From NCBI RefSeq assembly GCF_040372165.1, contig NZ_BAABWG010000004.1, positions 590,510 through 654,509 of the forward strand: a stretch of 64,000 nt of DNA, read 5' to 3'. Below, piece after piece: positions 1 to 8,888 of the stretch; position 1 is the first letter of the stretch; every line of letters starts with the position of its first letter. Under the pieces are notes generated by a model. That model made no database searches and was not told where the DNA came from. It saw only the letters and a list, made by a program, of their open reading frames with translations. This DNA comes from Hydrogenophaga sp040372165 (lineage in GTDB: Bacteria; Pseudomonadota; Gammaproteobacteria; Burkholderiales; Burkholderiaceae_C). The position numbers and the translations under genes were made by a program.

Positions 1-233
1 CGGTGGCGGGAGCCATGAAGCAGCTCAGGCTTGCCGCAGATGGCGTTGAGGGAGGGCGGGTCATGGTGGACGCAAGCACCTTGAAGGATTTCGATACCGC
101 GTCGGTAGCGGCCTTGCTTGATCTCCGGCGTCATCTGCATAGAAACAACCGGACGTTGCAGGTTGTCGGTATCCCTGAGCACCTGAAGGAGCTCATTCGC
201 CTGTATGGCGTGAGTGAATTGCTCACCGCTTAA
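1..233 (+). CDS. mlaB: MlaB-like STAS-domain protein, 5' end outside the window
   Basis: This is the C-terminal part of a small STAS-domain protein; the visible frame opens at base 3 and ends TAA at 231-233. The stretch VDASTLKDFDTASVAALLDL is the STAS segment around the conserved Asp-Thr/Ser loop, and the helix after it matches MlaB, the cytosolic partner of the MlaFE ATPase/permease in phospholipid transport that maintains outer-membrane asymmetry. About 76 residues are visible against just under 100 for E. coli MlaB, so 10-20 N-terminal residues probably lie upstream, although GTG at 3 could serve as a start. A strong terminator follows, which makes this the last gene of an mla operon. Confidence 0.7.
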   Translation, partial: VAGAMKQLRLAADGVEGGRVMVDASTLKDFDTASVAALLDLRRHLHRNNRTLQVVGIPEHLKELIRLYGVSELLTA

Positions 234-254
234 AATATAGGGTTTTGGGCCGCC

Positions 255-278
255 AGGGCAGGTTCTCCTGCCCTTTTT
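255..278 (+). terminator. Rho-independent terminator after mlaB
   Basis: An 8-bp perfect stem, AGGGCAGG (255-262) with CCTGCCCT (267-274), closes a TTCT loop and runs into a T tract. It lies 21 bases after the mlaB stop and about 40 bases before the ABC ATPase start, so it separates the two units. Confidence 0.85.
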
Positions 279-316
279 CGTTTGAATGGCGGTCATGGGC
301 TTTTAGCCATCCATCC

Positions 317-1255
317 ATGCCCGCAGTCTCCTTCTCCAACGTCTCCAAGTCCTATTCCTCACCCAGAGGAGATTTTCGTGCGCTCAAAGGTGTCAGCTTC
401 GACATAGAGCAGGGTGAGTTCTTTGGGTTGCTTGGCCCCAATGGAGCGGGGAAGACCACATTGATCAGCATTCTGGCCGGGCTGGCGAGAGCCAGTGGTG
501 GAACGGCGTCGGTGCTGGGTCATGATGTGCGCAGTGACTTCCAAAAGGCCAGAAAGGCCCTCGGCGTGGTGCCTCAGGAGTTGGTGTTCGACCCGTTTTT
601 CAGCGTTCGGGACATCCTGAAAATCCAGTCCGGCTACTTTGGGATCAAGCGCAATGACGCCTGGATCGACAGCCTGCTCGACGGCCTGGGCCTGGCCGAC
701 AAGGCCAACTCGAACATGCGCCAGCTCTCCGGCGGAATGAAGCGCAGGGTTCTGGTGGCACAGGCACTGGTTCACAAGCCGCCAGTCATTGTTCTGGATG
801 AGCCAACAGCCGGCGTCGATGTCGAGTTGCGCCAGACGCTTTGGCAGTTTGTCTCCCAGCTCAATCGTGAAGGCAGCACAGTCCTGTTGACCACCCACTA
901 CCTGGAAGAGGCCGAGGCCTTGTGTGGGCGGATTGCCATGCTCAAGCGCGGTGAAATGGTGGCACTGGCTTCCACATCGGACCTCTTGCGCCAGACATCA
1001 ACCAACGTCCTGTCATTCAAGACCGACCAGCCCCTGCCGGCCGACCTGGCATCGGTTGCACGAGTGACAGGTCGAGTGGTTCAACTGCCAGCCCATGACG
1101 CGACGGAAATCGAGCAATGGCTGGGCCAGATCAGGCAGGCAGGTATCGCCGTCGAGGATGTGGAGATTCGAAAGCCGGATCTCGAAGATGTCTTTATTGA
1201 GGTCATGGCCAGCGAGTCGCTGTCTTCCGAAGAAGTGACAGGAGGTGCAGCATGA
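317..1255 (+). CDS. ABC transporter ATP-binding protein, YadG type
   Basis: The 312-residue protein is the ATPase subunit of an ABC-2 type exporter. The Walker A motif GPNGAGKT is at 40-47, the signature LSGGM at 137-141, Walker B VIVLDEP at 157-163 and the switch His near 194; a C-terminal domain of about 100 residues follows. I chose ATG 317 because the family begins right before the VSFSNVSKSY strand; the in-frame extension to 245 lies over the terminator hairpin. The permease follows with a 4-base ATGA overlap, so the two are translationally coupled. The substrate is unknown; close relatives are E. coli YadGH and NodIJ-like exporters. Confidence 0.9.
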   Translation: MPAVSFSNVSKSYSSPRGDFRALKGVSFDIEQGEFFGLLGPNGAGKTTLISILAGLARASGGTASVLGHDVRSDFQKARKALGVVPQELVFDPFFSVRDILKIQSGYFGIKRNDAWIDSLLDGLGLADKANSNMRQLSGGMKRRVLVAQALVHKPPVIVLDEPTAGVDVELRQTLWQFVSQLNREGSTVLLTTHYLEEAEALCGRIAMLKRGEMVALASTSDLLRQTSTNVLSFKTDQPLPADLASVARVTGRVVQLPAHDATEIEQWLGQIRQAGIAVEDVEIRKPDLEDVFIEVMASESLSSEEVTGGAA

Positions 1256-2007
1256 CCGGATGGCAGACACTCTTTTACAAGGAGATTTTGCGCTTCTGGA
1301 AAGTAGGATTTCAGACGGTGGCGGCTCCGGTCATTACGGCGATCCTGTACATGATGATCTTCGGACACGTTCTGGAGGACCGTGTGCAGGTGTACGGCAC
1401 AGTCAGCTATACCGCCTTCCTGCTCCCAGGCCTGGTGATGATGAGTGTGCTGCAAAACGCATTTGCAAACAGCAGCTCGTCCCTGGTTCAGAGCAAGATC
1501 ATGGGCAACCTGATTTTCCTTCTGCTCACGCCCTTGTCACATCGTGCATGGTTTGTGGCCTACGTCGGATCTTCGGTTGTCCGGGGCATGGCTGTGGGAG
1601 CCGGAGTCATTCTTGCCACCTGGTGGTTTGCCCGGCCAGACATAGTGGCGCCACTGTGGATCGTCCTTTTTGGCTTTCTTGGGGCCGCATTGTTGGGGGC
1701 ACTGGGCGTGATCGCGGGGTTGTGGGCCGAGAAGTTCGACCAGATGGCTGCTTTCCAGAACTTCATCATCATGCCGATGACGTTTCTGTCGGGCGTCTTC
1801 TACTCAATACACTCGTTGCCTGACGTTTGGCAGCAGATCAGCCACCTCAACCCGTTTTTCTACATGATTGACGGCTTCCGCTATGGCTTTTTCGGCACCA
1901 GCGATGTTTCCCCATGGCTGTCACTGGCCATCGTGGGCGGAGCGCTGGTCTTTGTCTCGCTCATCGCGCTTCACCTCTTGCGAATCGGGTACAAAATCCG
2001 GCATTGA
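1252..2007 (+). CDS. ABC-2 type transporter permease, YadH type
   Basis: The 251-residue polytopic inner-membrane protein is the permease partner of the upstream ATPase. Hydrophobic segments fall near residues 20-42, 55-78, 100-130, 137-165, 170-190 and 220-245, the six-helix layout of ABC-2 permeases. The motif NFIIMPMTFLSGVFYS in the fifth segment is the family fingerprint. Its ATG overlaps the ATPase stop. The pair sits beside mla genes, which suggests an envelope-related substrate, but nothing in the sequence identifies it. Confidence 0.9.
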   Translation: MTGWQTLFYKEILRFWKVGFQTVAAPVITAILYMMIFGHVLEDRVQVYGTVSYTAFLLPGLVMMSVLQNAFANSSSSLVQSKIMGNLIFLLLTPLSHRAWFVAYVGSSVVRGMAVGAGVILATWWFARPDIVAPLWIVLFGFLGAALLGALGVIAGLWAEKFDQMAAFQNFIIMPMTFLSGVFYSIHSLPDVWQQISHLNPFFYMIDGFRYGFFGTSDVSPWLSLAIVGGALVFVSLIALHLLRIGYKIRH

Positions 2008-2082
2008 GTGACTCCAGTACCCTTGCCTGTGCGGCCGCGGTTTGGCAGCCCTCACATCGACCTTATCCAGGACACAGTTCAA

Positions 2083-2322
2083 ATGACAGCACAAGAGCTT
2101 CAAGACATCATCGCCGCCAACCTAGCCTGCGAGCACATTGAGGTTTCAGGGGATGGGCGGCATTGGTCCGCTGTCATTGTCTCTCCGGAGTTTGAGGGCA
2201 AGCGCTCGATTGCACGGCACCAGCGGGTCTATGCGACGCTGGGCGAGCGCATCAAGACAGACGAAGTGCATGCACTGTCGATGAAGACATTGACGCCCCA
2301 AGAGTGGGCAGCACAGAACTGA
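2083..2322 (+). CDS. ibaG: BolA/IbaG family protein
   Basis: The 79-residue BolA-family protein has the class II KH-like fold. The segment HIEVSGDGRHWSAVIVS followed by RSIARHQRVYATLG carries the conserved C-terminal His. IbaG proteins bind glutaredoxin-linked [2Fe-2S] clusters and are usually encoded next to murA, as here. ATG 2083 is preferred over an in-frame upstream start at 2008, because the extension would add 25 residues with no family similarity. The murA start codon is 18 bases downstream, so the two are probably cotranscribed. Confidence 0.85.
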   Translation: MTAQELQDIIAANLACEHIEVSGDGRHWSAVIVSPEFEGKRSIARHQRVYATLGERIKTDEVHALSMKTLTPQEWAAQN

Positions 2323-2340
2323 GGTACAGGAGACTCTCAG

Positions 2341-3609
2341 ATGGATAAACTGAAGATCGTTGGTGGCAAGCCGCTCAGTGGCGAGGTCCTGATATCGGGG
2401 GCGAAGAACGCAGCCCTCCCTGAGCTTTGCGCAACCTTGTTGACCGATGAGCCAGTCATGTTGACCAACGTGCCGCGTCTCAGGGACGTCGCCACCATGC
2501 GGTCATTGCTGGACCACATGGGGGTTCGCACAGAAACACTGGGTGAGCGTGGTGGCATGCGGTTTGACGCGAAAGGGCCGATTGAGCCAGAAGCACCATA
2601 CGAACTGGTCAAGACCATGCGGGCATCCGTCCTGGTGCTTGGTCCACTGTTGGCAAGGTTTGGCCAGGCCAGGGTTTCGTTGCCAGGCGGGTGCGCCATC
2701 GGCGCAAGGCCAGTCGATCAGCACATCAAGGGCCTTCAGGCCATGGGTGCAGACATCACGGTAGAGCACGGCTACATCGTTGCCCAGTTGCCCGAAGGTC
2801 AGAAGCGCCTGAAAGGCGCGCGTATTGCCACCGACATGGTCACTGTCACGGGGACGGAAAACCTGCTCATGGCAGCCGCTCTGGCAGACGGAGAAACCGT
2901 GTTGGAGAACGCTGCGCAAGAGCCCGAAATCCCAGATCTGGCCGAAATGCTGATTGCCATGGGTGCGCGAATTGAAGGCCATGGCACGAGTCGAATCCAT
3001 ATTCAGGGTGTCGACCGGCTGCGTGGGTGCGAGCACCAGGTTGTTGCCGACCGAATTGAAGCAGGAACATTTCTTTGTGCGGTGGCGGCGACCGGGGGCG
3101 AAGTGATTCTGCGCAACGCCAGAGCAGATCACCTTGAATCGGTTGTCGAGAAATTGAGGGATGCCGGCGCAGAGGTCGATGCAGGCGACGGGTTCATCAG
3201 AATTCGCAGCCATGGCCGCTTGAAGTCGCAGAGCTTTCGTACCACAGAGTATCCAGGCTTTCCGACTGACATGCAGGCCCAGTTCATGGCGCTCAATTGC
3301 GTGTCGCAGGGAACGGCAACGGTGACCGAAACCATTTTCGAAAACCGCTTCATGCATGTGAGCGAGTTGATGCGTCTCGGTGCCCGTATCCAGATCGATG
3401 GCAAAGTGGCAGTGGTCGAAGGCGTTGAGCAGCTTTCCGGCGCTACAGTGATGGCCACTGACCTTCGTGCCTCGGCAAGTCTCGTGATCGGCGGACTGGT
3501 CGCTCAGGGTGAGACCATTGTGGACAGGATCTATCACCTGGACCGGGGCTACGACCAGATGGAGTCCAAATTGCGTGGCATTGGCGCCGATATTGAGAGA
3601 GTTCGCTAA
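2341..3609 (+). CDS. murA: UDP-N-acetylglucosamine 1-carboxyvinyltransferase
   Basis: MurA transfers enolpyruvate from PEP to UDP-GlcNAc, the first committed step of peptidoglycan synthesis in the cytoplasm. The length (422 residues) is normal for the family. SGAKNAALPE at 19-28 holds the conserved Lys-Asn pair, and the catalytic loop LPGGCAIGARPVDQH places the active-site Cys at 118; because it is Cys and not Asp, the enzyme should be fosfomycin-sensitive. RADHLESVVEKL and MQAQFMAL lie in the second lobe. GGAG-like bases precede the ATG. Its place between ibaG and hisG is common in this group. Confidence 0.97.
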   Translation: MDKLKIVGGKPLSGEVLISGAKNAALPELCATLLTDEPVMLTNVPRLRDVATMRSLLDHMGVRTETLGERGGMRFDAKGPIEPEAPYELVKTMRASVLVLGPLLARFGQARVSLPGGCAIGARPVDQHIKGLQAMGADITVEHGYIVAQLPEGQKRLKGARIATDMVTVTGTENLLMAAALADGETVLENAAQEPEIPDLAEMLIAMGARIEGHGTSRIHIQGVDRLRGCEHQVVADRIEAGTFLCAVAATGGEVILRNARADHLESVVEKLRDAGAEVDAGDGFIRIRSHGRLKSQSFRTTEYPGFPTDMQAQFMALNCVSQGTATVTETIFENRFMHVSELMRLGARIQIDGKVAVVEGVEQLSGATVMATDLRASASLVIGGLVAQGETIVDRIYHLDRGYDQMESKLRGIGADIERVR

Positions 3610-3647
3610 GGGCTGGTGACGGTCCGCATTGCTGAGAGAAACCAGAC

Positions 3648-4298
3648 ATGATTACCCTGGCGTTGTCCAAAGGACGCATCTTTGACGAAACCCTCCCACT
3701 TCTGGCCGCTGCTGGCATTGAGGTGCTGGAGGACCCCGAGAAATCGCGCAAGCTGATTCTTCAGACCAATCAGCCGGGCGTTCGGGTCGTGCTGGTTCGT
3801 GCAACAGATGTTCCGACCTATGTGGCCCATGGTGGCGCTGATCTCGGTGTCACAGGCAAGGACACCCTGATAGAGCACGGAGGGCAGGGCTTGTATCAGC
3901 CTCTGGATCTCCAGATTGCAAAGTGCCGAATGAGTGTTGCGGTGCCGGACGACTTCGATTACGCGAAAGCAGTGAGGCAGGGGTCTCGCCTTACCGTGGC
4001 GACCAAATACACCACGATTGCCCGTGAGTTCTTCGCCTCCAAAGGCGTTCATGTCGACCTGATCAAGCTCTATGGCAGCATGGAACTGGCCCCCCTGACC
4101 GGGATGGCTGATGCCATTGTTGACCTTGTCTCCACTGGAAAGACACTCAAAGCCAATCATCTGGTCGAAGTGGAGGAGATCATGGACATCAGTTCGCGCC
4201 TGGTGGTCAACCAGGCCGCCCTCAAATTCAAACAGTCAGATATCCGTCCCATCATCGATGCGTTCGCCCAGGCCGTTGGCGCTCCTGCATCGGCCTGA
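3648..4298 (+). CDS. hisG: ATP phosphoribosyltransferase, short form
   Basis: HisG joins ATP and PRPP in the first step of histidine synthesis. At 216 residues this is the short form, which lacks the C-terminal regulatory ACT-like domain of the roughly 300-residue long form. The PRPP loop ADAIVDLVSTGKTLKANHL spans about 154-172. Short-form enzymes act as a hetero-octamer with the HisRS-like subunit HisZ, which confers histidine feedback; no hisZ lies in this window. It begins the his cluster, 38 bases after murA, with no attenuator-like leader peptide visible. Confidence 0.95.
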   Translation: MITLALSKGRIFDETLPLLAAAGIEVLEDPEKSRKLILQTNQPGVRVVLVRATDVPTYVAHGGADLGVTGKDTLIEHGGQGLYQPLDLQIAKCRMSVAVPDDFDYAKAVRQGSRLTVATKYTTIAREFFASKGVHVDLIKLYGSMELAPLTGMADAIVDLVSTGKTLKANHLVEVEEIMDISSRLVVNQAALKFKQSDIRPIIDAFAQAVGAPASA

Positions 4299-4312
4299 AG
4301 CCTCTTTGCACC

Positions 4313-5704
4313 ATGACCCAAGCAGCCAGACCTCTTCGCCTCTCTACCGCATCCGCCGATTTCGACGCCGCACTGGCTCGGCGTCTCCATTGGTCGGAGG
4401 AGGCGGACGGTGCAATTGAGCAGCGTGTAGCCGACATCCTGGCGGATGTGCGAGCCCGCGGCGATGAGGCTGTCATGGCCTACACGGCAAAGTTCGATGG
4501 GCTGCAGGCAGATTCCATGGCAGCTCTGGAACTCACGCAAGAGGACTTCAAACGAGCGTTTGACAGCCTGCCTGCTGCTCAGCGCGATGCCCTGCAGCGC
4601 TCGGCAGCCCGCGTGCGCAGCTATCACGAAGCGCAGAAGAAGGCTGGTGGTGAGACCTGGACGTACCTTGATGAGGACGGGACCATGCTCGGCCAGAAGG
4701 TCACGCCGCTCGACCGCGTGGGGATCTACGTCCCCGGGGGAAAGGCTGCGTACCCGTCCAGCCTGATCATGAACGCCGTACCGGCTCACGTGGCCGGGGT
4801 GCAGGAAATCATCATGGTCGTGCCCACGCCAGTGCGGGGCAGTGTCGCGACGGGGGGCGCCGGCGGTAAGACGGCCACCCAGGGGGAGCGCAACGAGCTG
4901 GTGCTGGCCGCCGCCTATGTGGCTGGCGTTACGCGCGCCTTCACGATTGGCGGTGCTCAGGCGGTCGGGGCGCTGGCCTATGGGACACACACCATCCCCA
5001 AGGTGGACAAAATCACCGGCCCGGGTAACGCCTACGTGGCTTCGGCCAAACGCCGGGTGTTCGGTACGGTAGGTATCGACATGATTGCGGGGCCGAGCGA
5101 GATCCTGGTCCTCGCTGATGGCACGACGTCGCCTGAGTGGGTTGCCATGGATCTCTTCTCGCAGGCTGAGCACGACGAGTTGGCACAGAGCATCTTGCTG
5201 TGTCCCGACGACGCGTATCTCGACAAGGTCCAGGCAGAGATCGACCGCTTGCTGCCGACCATGCCTCGCGCCGGGATCATTGCCAAGAGTCTGAATGACC
5301 GGGGAGCCCTCATTCTCACCAAATCAATGGAAGAAGCCTGCGAGATCAGCAACCGGATCGCGCCGGAGCATCTGGAGGTCTCGAGCCGGGAGCCGGGCAA
5401 ATGGGAGCCACTGCTCAAGCACGCCGGCGCCATTTTTCTCGGTGCGTACACGAGCGAAAGCCTGGGCGACTATTGCGCGGGGCCCAACCATGTGTTGCCC
5501 ACCAGCGGAACCGCTCGTTTCTCGTCGCCATTGGGCGTGTATGACTTTCAGAAGCGCAGCAGCCTCATCCAGGTGAGCGCCCAGGGTGCACAACCTTTGG
5601 GCCAGATTGCGGCTGAAATGGCCTATGGTGAGGGGCTACATGCACATGCGAGGGCCGCGGAGCTGCGGCTGGATACAGTCCCCCCCATGCGGAACAGCCA
5701 GTGA
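4313..5704 (+). CDS. hisD: Histidinol dehydrogenase, with an internal insertion
   Basis: HisD oxidises histidinol to histidine in two NAD-dependent steps. The zinc ligands are visible as Gln284/His287 in LFSQAEHDEL and Asp386 in SLGDYCAGPNH; the catalytic Glu-His pair is E352-H353 in RIAPEHLEV. The protein is 463 residues against about 430 in most homologues. Much of the excess is a Gly/Thr-rich stretch at about 174-191 between VVPTP and ERNELVLAAA, where relatives usually have a few residues. The stop overlaps the GTG start of hisC. Confidence 0.96.
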   Translation: MTQAARPLRLSTASADFDAALARRLHWSEEADGAIEQRVADILADVRARGDEAVMAYTAKFDGLQADSMAALELTQEDFKRAFDSLPAAQRDALQRSAARVRSYHEAQKKAGGETWTYLDEDGTMLGQKVTPLDRVGIYVPGGKAAYPSSLIMNAVPAHVAGVQEIIMVVPTPVRGSVATGGAGGKTATQGERNELVLAAAYVAGVTRAFTIGGAQAVGALAYGTHTIPKVDKITGPGNAYVASAKRRVFGTVGIDMIAGPSEILVLADGTTSPEWVAMDLFSQAEHDELAQSILLCPDDAYLDKVQAEIDRLLPTMPRAGIIAKSLNDRGALILTKSMEEACEISNRIAPEHLEVSSREPGKWEPLLKHAGAIFLGAYTSESLGDYCAGPNHVLPTSGTARFSSPLGVYDFQKRSSLIQVSAQGAQPLGQIAAEMAYGEGLHAHARAAELRLDTVPPMRNSQ

Positions 5705-6786
5705 ATACCGCTTTGCGTTTCATTCGTGACGACATCAAGGCCATGCAGGCCTATGTCGTGCAGTCGGCCGCCGGGATGGTCAAGCTCGATGCCATGGAGA
5801 ACCCATTTCCTCTGCCTGAGCGCCTGCGTGCGGAGCTGGGCAAGCGTCTGGGCGAAGTGGAGGTTAACCGGTACCCGGGGTCGCGTGTCGCCGACTTGAA
5901 GGCTATGCTGGCAAGCTCGTTGGACCTGAACGATTCTCAGGCCATTGTGCTGGGCAATGGTTCAGACGAGCTCATCTCACTTCTGGTGCTGGCCTGCTCC
6001 AGGACCGGGGCATCCATCCTGGCACCCGTTCCAGGGTTCGTGATGTATGAGTTGAGCGCCAGACTCATGGGTCTGGCGTTCCATGGCGTGCCGCTGACCG
6101 CCGACTTCGAACTGGACGTGCCAGCCATGTCGGTAGCGATTGCAGAGCACCAGCCAGCGGTGACCTTTCTGGCTTACCCCAACAACCCCACTGCGAACCT
6201 CTGGGGCGAAGATGCCGTGCGTACGGTTGTCCGTGCAGTGGGTGCCTATGGCGGAATTGTGGTGATCGATGAGGCGTATCAGCCTTTTGCCAGCAAGAGC
6301 TGGTTGAGCCAGATTCGGACGAATCCGGGTGACAACCGCCATGTGCTGCTCATGAGAACCATGTCCAAGCAAGGCTTGGCGGGGGCCCGTCTGGGCTACA
6401 TGCTAGGGGACGCCGAGTTGATTGCACAGATAGACAAGGTTCGCCCGCCCTACAACGTTTCGTCACTCAACGCCGAGTGCGGATTGTTTGCTCTGGAGCA
6501 TGCCCAGGCGTTGGCCGACCAGGCCGCCACTGTCCGCGAAGAAAGAGACCGGTTGCTGGCTGCTCTGGCCGCGATCTCTGGCGTCAAGCCTTTTCCCAGC
6601 GAGGCCAATATGGTCCTGGTCAGGGTGCCAGATGCCGCCAAAACTTTCGCCGAATTGAAGCAGCGAGGCATTTTGGTCAAGAATGTTTCTACAATGCACT
6701 CATTGCTGGGCAATTGTCTGCGCCTGACGGTAGGCACACCGCAGGAAAACGCCATTCTGGTTGATGCCCTCAAGCAAAGCTTATGA
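5701..6786 (+). CDS. hisC: Histidinol-phosphate aminotransferase
   Basis: This PLP-dependent fold-type I aminotransferase converts imidazole acetol phosphate to histidinol phosphate. The length of 361 residues is normal. The PLP lysine is K223 in RTMSKQGLAGARLGY; YPNNPTANLWG at 159-169 contributes the conserved Asn and VVIDEAYQPF at 187-196 the Asp/Tyr pair. The start is a GTG that overlaps the hisD stop (GTGA), and its own stop overlaps the hisB ATG, so hisD-hisC-hisB are translationally coupled. Confidence 0.96.
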   Translation: MNTALRFIRDDIKAMQAYVVQSAAGMVKLDAMENPFPLPERLRAELGKRLGEVEVNRYPGSRVADLKAMLASSLDLNDSQAIVLGNGSDELISLLVLACSRTGASILAPVPGFVMYELSARLMGLAFHGVPLTADFELDVPAMSVAIAEHQPAVTFLAYPNNPTANLWGEDAVRTVVRAVGAYGGIVVIDEAYQPFASKSWLSQIRTNPGDNRHVLLMRTMSKQGLAGARLGYMLGDAELIAQIDKVRPPYNVSSLNAECGLFALEHAQALADQAATVREERDRLLAALAAISGVKPFPSEANMVLVRVPDAAKTFAELKQRGILVKNVSTMHSLLGNCLRLTVGTPQENAILVDALKQSL

Positions 6787-7400
6787 CCCAAGTTTCTCCC
6801 AACTCCACAGCGGCCCGGGAAGCCGACGTTCAGCGTGATACCGCCGAGACGCAAATTCGCGTGCGGCTCAATCTGGATGGTTCCGGGAAGGCCGAACTGT
6901 CCACAGGCATCGGTTTTTTCGACCACATGCTGGACCAGATCGCGCGCCATGGCCTGATTGACCTGCTGGTTGAGGCCAAAGGCGATTTGCATATTGACGG
7001 ACACCACACGGTGGAAGATGTCGGTATTGTTCTGGGGCAGGCCATGAGCAAAGCCGTGGGCGACAAGAAGGGGATCCGACGCTATGGCCATGCCTACGTG
7101 CCGCTCGATGAGGCGCTCTCCAGGGTGGTCGTGGATTTCTCCGGACGTCCGGGCCTGTACATGAACGTCGAGTTCCGTGCAGGGATGATTGGGGCGTTTG
7201 ACAGTCAGCTTGCCTATGAATTCTTCCAAGGTTTTGTCAATCATGCGGGTGTTACGCTGCATATTGACAATCTCAAAGGCGAGAATGCTCACCATCAGGC
7301 AGAAACCATCTTCAAGGCGTTTGCTCGAGCCCTTCGGATGGCGCTCGAGCGCGACGCTCGTCTCGGCGACGTTGTGCCTTCGACCAAAGGCTCGCTGTAG
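6783..7400 (+). CDS. hisB: Imidazoleglycerol-phosphate dehydratase
   Basis: This is a monofunctional IGP dehydratase without the N-terminal phosphatase domain found in the E. coli fusion. The two metal-binding repeats are visible as HMLDQIARHG with DGHHTVEDVGI, and HHQAETIFKAFARAL near the C-terminus. The protein has 205 residues with a short non-conserved N-terminal leader of about 20. The start overlaps the hisC stop as ATGA. Because HisB lacks the phosphatase, a separate histidinol-phosphatase must be encoded elsewhere. Confidence 0.96.
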   Translation: MTQVSPNSTAAREADVQRDTAETQIRVRLNLDGSGKAELSTGIGFFDHMLDQIARHGLIDLLVEAKGDLHIDGHHTVEDVGIVLGQAMSKAVGDKKGIRRYGHAYVPLDEALSRVVVDFSGRPGLYMNVEFRAGMIGAFDSQLAYEFFQGFVNHAGVTLHIDNLKGENAHHQAETIFKAFARALRMALERDARLGDVVPSTKGSL

Positions 7401-7421
7401 CCAGTTGTCCTTCTCCATGTC

Positions 7422-8084
7422 ATGAATCGCCAGACAGTGGCTGTCGTCGACTACGGCAGCGGAAATTTGCGTTCGGTTTCTCAAGCGGTCATCCATGCTG
7501 CCATGGGGACCGCCACGGATGTCGTGGTGACCTCTAGCGCGCAGGCTGTGCGAGATGCCCATCGAGTGGTTCTCCCTGGCCAAGGCCATATGGGTGACTG
7601 CATCCGTGAGCTTCGGGATTCCGGCCTGATGGATGTGGTGCTTGAGGCTGCTGCTTCCAAACCGCTGTTTGGGGTGTGTGTCGGCATGCAGATGCTGCTC
7701 GACCGAAGCGAAGAAGGACCGACAGAATGCCTTGGCCTCATCCCGGGCGAGGTTGTACGCTTCCGCCTGGAGGGTATGGTGCAACAGGACGGAAGCCGTT
7801 TCAAGGTTCCCCAGATGGGATGGAACCCGGTTTTTCATGACCTGGGCAGAGGACCTGCTCACCCGGTCTGGAAGGGTGTACCTGACGGCGCCTACTTCTA
7901 TTTTGTGCACAGCTATTTCGCCCGACCAGCTGACCCTCATCACTGCGTGGGCGAGGCGGACTACGGCGGGCGCTTTGCAGCGGCGCTGGCCCGCGATAAT
8001 ATTTTTGCTACGCAATTCCACCCGGAGAAAAGTGCTGACCAGGGGCTGGCGCTTTACTCCAACTTCCTTTCCTGGACACCCTGA
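7422..8084 (+). CDS. hisH: Imidazole glycerol phosphate synthase, glutaminase subunit
   Basis: HisH is a class I glutamine amidotransferase that feeds ammonia to HisF. The nucleophile is C86 in PLFGVCVGMQ, and the other triad members are H200 and E202 in ATQFHPEKSADQG. The length (220 residues) is slightly above the usual 200-210. It lies 21 bases after hisB and 14 before hisA, within the same transcription unit. Confidence 0.96.
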   Translation: MNRQTVAVVDYGSGNLRSVSQAVIHAAMGTATDVVVTSSAQAVRDAHRVVLPGQGHMGDCIRELRDSGLMDVVLEAAASKPLFGVCVGMQMLLDRSEEGPTECLGLIPGEVVRFRLEGMVQQDGSRFKVPQMGWNPVFHDLGRGPAHPVWKGVPDGAYFYFVHSYFARPADPHHCVGEADYGGRFAAALARDNIFATQFHPEKSADQGLALYSNFLSWTP

Positions 8085-8098
8085 GCTCACTGACAGCC

Positions 8099-8845
8099 AT
8101 GCTTCTCATCCCCGCCATCGATCTCAAGGACGGTCAATGTGTTCGCCTCAAACAAGGCGACATGGATCAATCCACTGTCTTCAGCGAGAATCCTGCCGCC
8201 ATGGCCCGGCAATGGGTTGACAAGGGCGCGCGACGGGTTCACTTGGTGGACCTCAATGGTGCTTTTGCAGGCAAACCCAAGAACGAGGCGGCGATCAAGG
8301 CGATCCTGAAGGAGCTCGGCCCTGACATTGACGTGCAGCTTGGCGGAGGTATTCGCGACCTGGACACCATCGAGCGCTACCTCGACATCGGGTTGAGGTA
8401 TGTGATCATTGGCACAGCAGCAGTGAAGAATCCTGGCTTTCTGCAGGATGCATGCTCTGCGTTTGGCGGCCACATCATCGTGGGCCTGGACGCCAAAGAC
8501 GGCAAAGTTGCCACTGACGGCTGGAGCAAGCTCACCGGTCATGAGGTTGTTGACCTGGCGCGAAAGTACGAAGACTATGGCGTGGAGTCCATCATCTACA
8601 CAGACATTGGGCGCGACGGAATGCTGTCGGGAATCAACATCGATGCCACCGTAGCCTTGTCCCAGTCCATCAGCATCCCGGTGATTGCATCCGGTGGGCT
8701 GTCCAACCTCGACGATATCCGCAACCTTTGCGCCGTTGAAGAAGATGGTGTGGAGGGGGTGATCTGCGGGCGTTCAATCTACAGCGGCGATCTCGATTTC
8801 GAAGAGGCCCAGGCACTCGCCGACGAACTGACCTCGCAAGAGTGA
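8099..8845 (+). CDS. hisA: ProFAR isomerase
   Basis: HisA carries out the Amadori rearrangement of ProFAR to PRFAR on a TIM barrel. The acid/base pair is D8 in LLIPAIDLKDGQ and D131 in VGLDAKDGKVAT, and the phosphate loops are LGGGIRD at 81-87 and ASGGLSN near the C-terminus. Its length of 248 residues is typical. A 43-base gap separates it from hisF. Confidence 0.97.
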   Translation: MLLIPAIDLKDGQCVRLKQGDMDQSTVFSENPAAMARQWVDKGARRVHLVDLNGAFAGKPKNEAAIKAILKELGPDIDVQLGGGIRDLDTIERYLDIGLRYVIIGTAAVKNPGFLQDACSAFGGHIIVGLDAKDGKVATDGWSKLTGHEVVDLARKYEDYGVESIIYTDIGRDGMLSGINIDATVALSQSISIPVIASGGLSNLDDIRNLCAVEEDGVEGVICGRSIYSGDLDFEEAQALADELTSQE

Positions 8846-8888
8846 TGCAGCGCGGTTCCATTTCAACTCTGCGCGACTGATTCATACC

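Noticed and set aside
3610..3647. His-leader attenuator before hisG
   Set aside because: The 38-base gap has no run of His codons and no hairpin, so attenuation of the enterobacterial type is absent here.
6450..8090. A 546-codon open frame on the minus strand
   Set aside because: It is antisense to hisC, hisB and hisH, all of which have intact catalytic motifs.
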